Shown here: positions 17,395-23,395 of the stretch, piece by piece | How positions within the stretch are numbered: the stretch's first letter is position 1 | How the letters are laid out: every line of letters begins with the position of its first letter | Assembly: GCA_937926515.1 (NCBI GenBank) | Contig: CALAZZ010000279.1 | Coordinates: 1-23,395 of the forward strand | DNA: 23,395 bases | Source of the DNA: an uncultured Bacteroidales bacterium | GTDB lineage: Bacteria > Bacteroidota > Bacteroidia > Bacteroidales > F082 | Direction of reading: 5' to 3' | Made by a program: the position numbers and the translations under genes | The notes under the pieces: model-generated | What the model saw: only the letters and a program-made list of their open reading frames with translations | Database searches by the model: none | What the model was told of the DNA's origin: nothing

Positions 17395-17622
17395 CTAAAG
17401 GAAGATGGCGAAGGCTCGGTCGAACTTGTTCTTCCACTGATGATCTCGAATGCTCTCAGGGTATTTTGCTGTGCTTAGAGTAGCATGGCAAAACATGTAA
17501 GCACCAATACACCCAATAATGGTATTGATTGCGTAAGCAACCCAAAGTGTTCCGCAATTTGGGCATGCAGCATTGGCCAATGCCCTGTAAATAAAATCCA
17601 TGATATAAGGGTTTTGGTTCAT
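17395..17622 (-). CDS. Small protein with CPNC motif and one membrane segment
   Basis: 75 aa, MNQNPYIMDFIYRALANAACPNCG followed by a hydrophobic stretch (WVAYAINTIIGCIGAYMF) likely to cross the membrane, then a charged tail. The first 25 codons and the upstream region duplicate those of the Cys-rich gene at 8125-7802, with almost only synonymous changes in the coding part, but the C-terminus is unrelated. It could be a genuine small protein sharing a swapped N-terminal module, or a duplicated gene start fused by chance to an open frame. It ends 94 nt upstream of the lipoprotein start. Confidence 0.5.
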   Translation of the reverse strand: MNQNPYIMDFIYRALANAACPNCGTLWVAYAINTIIGCIGAYMFCHATLSTAKYPESIRDHQWKNKFDRAFAIFL

Positions 17623-17777
17623 ACTTGAACTATCTATCCCTATATCCCGGAAAAAGTAAAAGGTAACACAAAAAAATTAATTTTTTTTCATTTTTACCAT
17701 GTATAAGTCGTTAAATAATTGTATTATAACACTTAACGAAGCGAAAAGAAATTTAAAAAAATTATGGCTTGTTACCT
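17553..17777 (-). repeat. Duplicated leader segment, copy B
   Basis: Matches 8056-8280 over about 225 bp. The internal inverted pair AGGTAACA (17661-17668) and TGTTACCT (17770-17777) keeps the same spacing as in copy A. Similarity ends exactly at the terminal TGTTACCT. The next 195 bp, up to the 3' end of the broken propeller gene, hold nothing I can identify. Confidence 0.9.
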
Positions 17778-17972
17778 AACCTGGTAAATAAGTGGGATAT
17801 CAAACCTACATCAACACAAGCAATACCTAACCACTGTGAGTGACCAGTCATTACTTCAGTCGAGGTAAGAAGGTAACCGCATAACCTGCTGCTATTTGGC
17901 TTTTAGCAATAAGACTACGGTCTGCAGCTTATGATTCGAAACAGTTTCGCAATACAGTTGTTTTGTATAACT

Positions 17973-19554
17973 TTACCGCACCACCAACTTTTCCACCAAC
18001 CACCTTTCCCCATCCCAAACCCTTACCAAATACAAGCCCCTGGGCAAATTGGCCACATCTATTTTATGAAATTGGCCGGTGGGCTGCGCCTTGTAGAGCA
18101 ACCTGCCTGTGGGGCTGTACAGCTCCATATCCATGGCAGTAAGCGGTAAGTTGTCGGGCAGTTGGATCCAGGTTTCAGTGGTAGCGGGGTTGGGGTAAAG
18201 CTGCAATTGCAGCAGGCGTTCCTCCCTCAGCCCCACCGTGGTATCCTGTATTTCAACGATCCAGATGTCGGTTTCGCCTTTCAGGTCGCAGTCCACATCC
18301 ATACCCCAGGTGCGGGTGGTGGCGCCCAGCAGGTAGTGGTAATCAGAGAATATATGTATGGAAAGCAGATAGTTATCCACCTGGCTGCCAAAGCACTCGG
18401 TCCATTCAATTTCACCATCGGCTGACAGCTTGTACAGGATTACTGTATGGGTGCCGGGCAGCGACTCATTGCAAACCACCGTGCCGTCCCTTGATTGGGT
18501 ATTGCCGCCCACCAGGTATCCGCCATCGTTCATGGGCCTTAAAATTCTTGGCGAATCTGCGCTCGTACCCCCCAGGCAGCGGTGCCATTCTATCTCGCCT
18601 GTTTCATCCAGCTTGACTACCCACATATCACGGGTGGCCGCATCTCCCGGCGTGCCGTGGAAGCAGTCTGCATCACCGTCACCGGATGCAGTATTCCCTA
18701 GAAATATATAACCACCGTCAAATGTTTGCATAATGTCAACCACTACCTCAGTAAAGGATCCCCCATAACAGTTTTGCCATTCCAACTGCCCCTCATGATC
18801 CAGCTTAAGCACCCAGGCGGTTCCATGCGATCCTGGTAAGCCTTCGCATTGCACATCACCATCATGTGAACTTGACCCCCCCCACAATATAGCCCTCATC
18901 GGCAGTGAGTCCAATAGCATGTGCGTAATCAATACTACTACCACCGAAAGTACGCTCCCAGATAATTTCTCCCTCCCAGTCCACCTTGACCACCCACACA
19001 TCGTACATGCCGTTGTTGTGGCTGATATCGCCATCCACCGAGCCGGTTTTGCCGGTCATCACATAGCCCCCTTCATGGGCATAGATCAGTTGGGAGGCGG
19101 TTTCTTTGTGTGAGCCGCCGTAGCAGCGGCTCCAGAGGATGTGGCCCAGGCTGTCGGTTTTTACCAGCCACCAGTCGCCATCGCCGTGGTTGCCAACCAC
19201 ATCGCCATCGGTGGAGTAGGTATGCCCAAATAGCATAAAGCCCCCGTCGGGGGTGGGGAGCATATTGGAGGGGTAGTCCTCATCACTGCCACCATAGGTC
19301 TTTTCCCAAATGATCTGGCCATTTTCATCAGTTTGAAATAACCAATAGTCGGTCTTTCCATAATTGAAGGATACATCGCCGTCATTGGAGGATGTATTCC
19401 CAAACAGGTAGAATCCATTATTATAAGGTAAAATTGTTTTAGAACCATCCCAATCAGACCCACCGTAACATTGCTGGAACATAATATCAAACTCCTGGGC
19501 ATGTATATGCATTGTTAAAAGCAACAATAGCGCATATAATAATTTTGTTTTCAT
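17973..19554 (-). pseudogene. Frameshifted seven-repeat propeller T9SS protein
   Basis: Homologous throughout to the intact propeller genes. It starts at 19554 with signal peptide MKTKLLYALLLLLTMHIHAQ and ends with LYPNPATTE...VEKLVVR. At a run of eight G on the coding strand (plus 18876-18883) the frame changes: the first part reads EGYIVGGVKFT-stop, while the continuation GGSSSHDGDVQC lies in another frame. Removing one G joins them into a 526-aa protein with seven CYGG-type repeats, the same repeat number as the paralogues. The rest of both halves is open and well conserved. This could be a recent mutation, a phase-variable homopolymer, or an assembly error. It follows the truncated protease module after 61 nt. 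Confidence 0.85.
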
Positions 19555-19572
19555 CCTATTCTGTCTTTAAAG

Positions 19573-19602
19573 AACAGCACGGATGTTTCCATCCGTGCTG
19601 TT
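19573..19602 (-). terminator. 13-bp perfect hairpin between module and propeller genes
   Basis: AACAGCACGGATG (19573-19585) pairs perfectly with CATCCGTGCTGTT (19590-19602) around a TTTC loop. On the minus strand only a weak CTTT tract follows. It lies 13 nt after the upstream stop codon and 18 nt before the propeller start codon. Confidence 0.75.
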
Positions 19603-19615
19603 GTGAACATTTATA

Positions 19616-20524
19616 TTAGCGTGCTATTACAAGCTTTCCGTTTTTGGAAGCCCGGCCTGCTTTCAGGGTATAGTAGTAAAGCCCGGGGCTGAGGTGGCGT
19701 ATGTCCCATACATATTGGCCCTGCTTATTGTGTAACTCAATAAGATGTACCAGACGGCCCTGTGTATCGGATATTTCCAAAAGGGCTGTTGCCGTCTCAC
19801 CCGCAAGCCGGTAATCAAAGCTCACCCAGCTGCCGGCGGGGTTGGGGCGGGCTTCAATCTGCGGTTCGTGCAATTTGTGCAGGGGTGGTGTAGTGGTAGG
19901 TTTGGCTTTCAGGCCTGCTTCTACTTCAACCGGGCAATCGCAATAGTCATAACCATACACAAAGGCCAGGATGTTGCGTGCCTGCATGCCGGCCAGCCCG
20001 GCGCTTTCGGCTACCAGGCCTTCCAGTTGCGTTTTTTCGCTTTCAGTCAACTGAAAGATGTTGCGGCCCTGGTTGTGCAGCCCGGCTTGCAGTTGCTTCA
20101 GCGCCATATATCTACCATGCTCGGCAAGCGCATCGCCCGTGAGGTTGTAAAGCTGGGGCAGCATGGCGGCAAGTGCCAGCGCATCGGCGGTTTCGTCGCT
20201 TTCCAGGTAGGCATCCACCAATTGCATATCCATAGGCAGGTTTTGCCTGGCGGCCATAAAGCCGCGTATGGCTTCCATATCGCGTATGCTGTCGTTCAGC
20301 ATATCGCGCAAAAGTATGCCGGCGGCACGGGCCTCCCTGCCGCCATATTGGGCCATCTGGCCCTTCAATATGGTTTTGTAAGTGATATTGCCCGTAAGGC
20401 TTTCCAATATCTCGATCATATAGCCCGGTAATGGCTCCGCCTTATTTTCGAGGTGTTCCATCAGCGCTTTCTTTTTGAGTTCGTCAGGATTGGCTGCCAG
20501 CACCTCAAAGATAATGCTTTTGGC
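19616..20524 (-). pseudogene. 5'-truncated protease gene: C-terminal module and sorting domain only
   Basis: The open frame continues upstream to AKSIIFEVLAANPDEL, matching the full-length protease from about residue 905 (ALFDILAANPDEL), and meets an in-frame TAA at 20525-20527. The signal peptide, zinc peptidase domain and beta-helix region are absent. The only possible starts are internal (GTG at 20503 or later Met codons), and none gives a signal peptide, so export by T9SS should fail. The remainder (helical module, then RPNPAGS... to NGKLVIAR) is intact and coherent. It lies between two propeller genes, so it looks like a remnant of a cassette duplication with deletion. Its composition is GC-richer than its neighbours. 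Confidence 0.8.
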
Positions 20525-20557
20525 TTATCGACAAGGCGGTTTGTTTTAGTAACTCAA

Positions 20558-20586
20558 ACCTTCAAGGTTTTTGAAACCTTGAAGGT
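20558..20586. terminator. 13-bp hairpin with T-tracts on both sides
   Basis: ACCTTCAAGGTTT (20558-20570) pairs perfectly with AAACCTTGAAGGT (20574-20586) around a 3-nt loop. It lies 14 nt after the stop codon of the minus-strand propeller gene and is probably its terminator. On the plus strand it is followed by CTTTTTT, so it may work in both directions. It lies next to the truncation point of the downstream protease remnant. Confidence 0.8.
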
Positions 20587-20600
20587 CTTTTTTCTAATAC

Positions 20601-22193
20601 CTACTGCACCACCAACTTCTCCACCAACCACTTCTCCCCATCCCAAACCCTTACCAGGTATAAACCCCTGGGCAAATACGCCACCTCAATCTTATGGAAC
20701 TGGCCGGTGGGCTGTGCCCTGTACAGCAAACTGCCTGTGGGGCTGTATAGCTCGATATACATGGTGGCAAGCGGCAAGTTGTCGGGCAGTTGGAGCCAGG
20801 TGTGGGTGGTGGCGGGGTTGGGAAAAATAATTTTTCCTGTCGTTTTCAATGGTAAATCAGCTAGGCTAACTCCTAAGTGTTCAAATTCGACAACCCAAGT
20901 ATCATAATTACCTTGCAATAAGCAGTCAACATCTTGAGTAGCAGAGCGTGTCATCGCAATAAACAAGAAGTTTGATGGGTTATAATATTTCATTCTACCT
21001 AAAAAATCATTATCAGAACTACCAAAACAGCTTTGCCATAAAATTTCGCCTTCATTTGAAAGCTCAAAAACCCATATACTACTCTTACCAGGTACGATAT
21101 TGTTACAGCTTACATCTCCACTTGAATGGGTGGTTGACCCCCCTAGCAGGTAATTGCCTTCTTCAGTAAGACCATAAATCCTGCCGCTATCCCTTCCATA
21201 ACCCCCAAGGCAACGCTGCCATTCGATATAACCATTGGCATCAGTTTTAACAAACCATAAACTTGAAGATTGGGGGTCGCCCGGTATGCCCATGCAGCCA
21301 CTCACATCACCATCATTGGATCTCGTTGGTGTAGCAAACGCGTAGCCCCCATCGAGCGTCTGAACAATACTTCCACCAAACTCATCATGGCTACCTCCAT
21401 AGCATTGTTGCCATTCGATTTCGCCTGAGGCATCCAGCTTTAGCAACCAGGTATCGGAATTGGCCCCTGGTACGGCATTCGGACATACCTCAGGGCTATA
21501 GGCTTGTGCCGTTAGCATATACCCTCCATCAGTGGTTTGGATAATATGACCGCCCATATCTCTGAATAAACCTCCGAACACCTGGCTCCACTCAATTTCG
21601 CCTTCTGCGTTAATTTTGCAAAGCCATGCATCAAAGCCTGGGCTACCCCCTCCTACATCACCATCAGTTGACCATGCAGAAGCGGTAAAAATATATCCGC
21701 CATCAATAGTTTGTATGATATCGTGGGCATATTCTTCTTGACTGCCGCCATAGCACCTCTGCCATTCCATTTCCCCTATGCTGTCGGTTTTTATAATCCA
21801 TACGTCAAACATTCCATGGTTACCGCTTACATCACCGTCAAATGATGAGGTATAACCAAAAAGTAGGTATCCATTATCATTCGTTTTTAATAGTTTGACA
21901 GCCTCATCAATGCCACTGCCACCGTATGTATGTCCCCAGATAATATTTCCTGTTTCGTCAACTTCAAAAAGCCAATACGAAACTGACTCGGGATAGTGTG
22001 GAGGAACATCACCATCATGCGAGCCTGTTGTAGCTAAGGCAACGAAACCAACTTCAGTTTTAATGATGTCAACAGCTATTTCAAGAAGTGATCCGCCATA
22101 GCATTGCTGGAAAATGATTTCGTGCTGTTGGGCCAGAAGCGGATACTGACTGAAAAGAATCAAAGTTGTAATTAGTTTAATGCAGTTTCTCAT
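20601..22193 (-). CDS. Secreted seven-repeat propeller-like protein with T9SS sorting domain
   Basis: 530 aa. The signal peptide is MRNCIKLITTLILFSQYPLLAQ, followed by seven repeats beginning CYGGSLLE, TYGGSGID, CYGGSQEE, VFGGLFRD, CYGGSHDE, CLGGYGRD and CFGSSDND. Each continues with DGGYxxxAxxxSxDGDV and W-x-x-K-x-D-x-x-G-E-I-E-W; the count suits a seven-bladed propeller. The sorting domain runs from IFPNPATTH to VEKLVVQ and is nearly identical to those of the two paralogues. It is the intact partner of the broken gene at 19554-17973. It begins 16 nt after a strong hairpin that follows the upstream protease remnant. Exported; ligand or activity unknown. Confidence 0.92.
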   Translation of the reverse strand: MRNCIKLITTLILFSQYPLLAQQHEIIFQQCYGGSLLEIAVDIIKTEVGFVALATTGSHDGDVPPHYPESVSYWLFEVDETGNIIWGHTYGGSGIDEAVKLLKTNDNGYLLFGYTSSFDGDVSGNHGMFDVWIIKTDSIGEMEWQRCYGGSQEEYAHDIIQTIDGGYIFTASAWSTDGDVGGGSPGFDAWLCKINAEGEIEWSQVFGGLFRDMGGHIIQTTDGGYMLTAQAYSPEVCPNAVPGANSDTWLLKLDASGEIEWQQCYGGSHDEFGGSIVQTLDGGYAFATPTRSNDGDVSGCMGIPGDPQSSSLWFVKTDANGYIEWQRCLGGYGRDSGRIYGLTEEGNYLLGGSTTHSSGDVSCNNIVPGKSSIWVFELSNEGEILWQSCFGSSDNDFLGRMKYYNPSNFLFIAMTRSATQDVDCLLQGNYDTWVVEFEHLGVSLADLPLKTTGKIIFPNPATTHTWLQLPDNLPLATMYIELYSPTGSLLYRAQPTGQFHKIEVAYLPRGLYLVRVWDGEKWLVEKLVVQ

Positions 22194-22209
22194 TTTGATA
22201 AGCTTAAAA

Positions 22210-22236
22210 ACACCCTGGGCTTAACACCCAGGGTGT
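22210..22236 (-). terminator. Hairpin with T-tract between protease remnant and propeller gene
   Basis: ACACCCTGGG (22210-22219) pairs perfectly with CCCAGGGTGT (22227-22236). On the minus strand TTTTT follows directly, giving a classic intrinsic-terminator shape. It lies 20 nt after the upstream stop and 16 nt before the propeller start codon. Confidence 0.85.
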
Positions 22237-22256
22237 AAAGTTAATAATACTTATAT

Positions 22257-23357
22257 TTATTTTCCAATGATTACTTTACCTGACATGCTGCTTTCTCCCG
22301 ACTGTAAAGTGTAATGGTAAAGGCCAGTAGTTAGCCCACGTGCATCCCACAAAACCTGACCACTGCCATCATTGACCGTAATTGAGTCCACTAACCTGCC
22401 TGTTGCATCAGTGAGGATAATCACCCCGGAATTTTGTCCGTCTTGTAATGTGTAACTGAAATTTACGAAAGTGCTTGCTGGGTTAGGGCTAGCCACAATC
22501 AATGGGCTTAATGCAGTATGAAGCAGTGTTGGTTTTGACCTTGAAACGCTTTTATACCCTTCATCCGGTGATGGGGGGCAACAGCTGAAGTTACTACCGG
22601 TTAAATGCCTTAGCAGATTTTGGGCTTTTGATGAGGTACTTCCCTGACTTGTTTCGGCCAGCATTACTACTTGTGCCAGATCCTGGGTTGTGAGGTCATA
22701 AATGTTCCTACCTTCATCAATTAACACTGACTGCAGCTGTTTCATTTCAAGATACAGGTTGTATTCGTCCAATTCATCACCTGAAATATTATAAAGCGAG
22801 GATAGCAACGCGGCAAGCGCCAAAGCATCAGCCGTATTGCCTTCTTTCAGGTATGAATCAACAATCATCATATCGGTGGCAAGGCTTTGCTTTGAAGCCA
22901 AAAATGCCCTGATATCTGCTTGCGAAACCGATGTATCATTGAGCTTATCCTGCAACAACACTTTAAATGCACGGTTCTTCAGGCCCCCGTAATGGCTCAA
23001 CTGGCTCTTTAAAATGGTCTTATAGGTTATGTTTCCGGCCAACTGATACAAGATGTCAATCATGTATTGAGGTAAAGGGTTATCTTTATTTTCAAGATAT
23101 TGCAATAAATCTTCATTCCTTAGCTCATCAGGGTTGGCTGCAAGAATCTCGAATATCACGCTTTGCGGCAATACATCTGTTTTATCGGCTGTTGTTAATA
23201 GTACATCTTTGGACAAATGGGGAGAAATATTGATTAGTTGTGCACGAAGTTCCCACATATCCTCTGGCCATGCCATTTCAACTTCCAAAACCAGCGCTTC
23301 GGTATTTCCAGCATCTTCCAGCAAGGAATATAGGTTATATATAACGTGTTGTGCGGT
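22257..23357 (-). pseudogene. 5'-truncated protease gene: C-terminal module and sorting domain only
   Basis: The reading frame continues to TAQHVIYNLYSLLEDAGNTEA, matching the full-length protease from about residue 843 (NVKSLYTSLMDGGNTDG), then meets an in-frame TAA at 23358-23360. No ATG in this frame gives a signal peptide, and the frame's first usable start would be TTG at 23324. The helical module (PHLSKDVLLTTADKTDV..., EILAANPDEL...) and sorting domain (VASPNPAST to SGKVIIGK) are intact. The last 35 bases of the window show no further similarity to the protease. It could instead be an expressed C-terminal fragment, or the coding end of a gene rearranged beyond the window edge. Confidence 0.75.
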
Positions 23358-23395
23358 TTAACTCGCCAAGGCATATTTTAAATGATTTAATGGTT

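Noticed and set aside
17778..17972. Possible tRNA or small RNA between the duplicated leader and the broken propeller gene
   Set aside because: No cloverleaf or other convincing fold; only a few short imperfect palindromes.
19745..20431. 228-codon plus-strand open frame antisense to the truncated protease module
   Set aside because: It lies wholly opposite a coherent homologous coding frame in a GC-richer stretch. No recognisable domain; it is a shadow frame.
1..23395. CRISPR array, phage or transposase genes
   Set aside because: No regularly spaced short repeats and no integrase, transposase or phage structural motif in any frame examined.

Overview
The window looks like a chromosomal accessory region of a Bacteroidota bacterium. 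Seven of the larger genes encode exported proteins that end in the roughly 75-residue C-terminal sorting domain of the type IX secretion system (T9SS), with a PNPA/PNPG start and a G-x-Y-x-x-x-(V/I) end. There is also an ECF sigma factor followed by a membrane-anchored TPR protein, a TPR-CHAT caspase-like protein, and a lipoprotein. Translation starts are AT-rich and lack strong Shine-Dalgarno sequences, as is usual in this phylum. I see no tRNA, rRNA, CRISPR array, phage genes or transposase.

Layout: (1) 1-1216 has no convincing gene. It is rich in repeats, with a 55-bp direct repeat at both ends of a roughly 0.8-kb stretch full of hairpins. (2) 7478-1217, minus strand, is a gene cluster: a 311-aa T9SS cargo protein overlaps by ATGA a 1203-aa metzincin protease/beta-helix T9SS protein, followed by a 552-aa seven-repeat propeller-like T9SS protein. 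(3) 7479-8325 holds a small Cys-rich (CxxC) protein whose first 25 codons and upstream region (about 225 bp) are duplicated at 17553-17777, where they lead into a different C-terminus. (4) 9683-8326, minus, is an ECF sigma factor plus a single-pass TPR protein (probable anti-sigma factor). Divergent from it, 9891-14654 on the plus strand, are a dockerin-like T9SS protein and a 1142-aa TPR-CHAT protein with a transmembrane segment at each end. (5) 17300-14770, minus, is a lipoprotein followed by a diverged repeat-type T9SS protein. (6) 23395-17973, minus, holds two more [protease C-terminal module]-[seven-repeat propeller] cassettes like the one in region 2. In both, the protease gene has lost its N-terminal part, and one propeller gene is broken at a run of eight G.

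Working model (inference). The two ends of the window are paralogous cassettes of secreted surface proteins diversifying by recombination and decay: one complete copy (6546-1217) and two in which only the C-terminal module of the protease survives. In the middle is a possible cell-surface signalling unit: ECF sigma factor, TPR anti-sigma factor, and a probably periplasmic TPR-CHAT protease. A 17-bp sequence just upstream of the sigma gene recurs exactly in the duplicated leader of the small Cys-rich genes, suggesting shared control. Four gene junctions have the same design: a 59-63 nt spacer holding a strong hairpin of unrelated sequence 16-22 nt before the next start codon.
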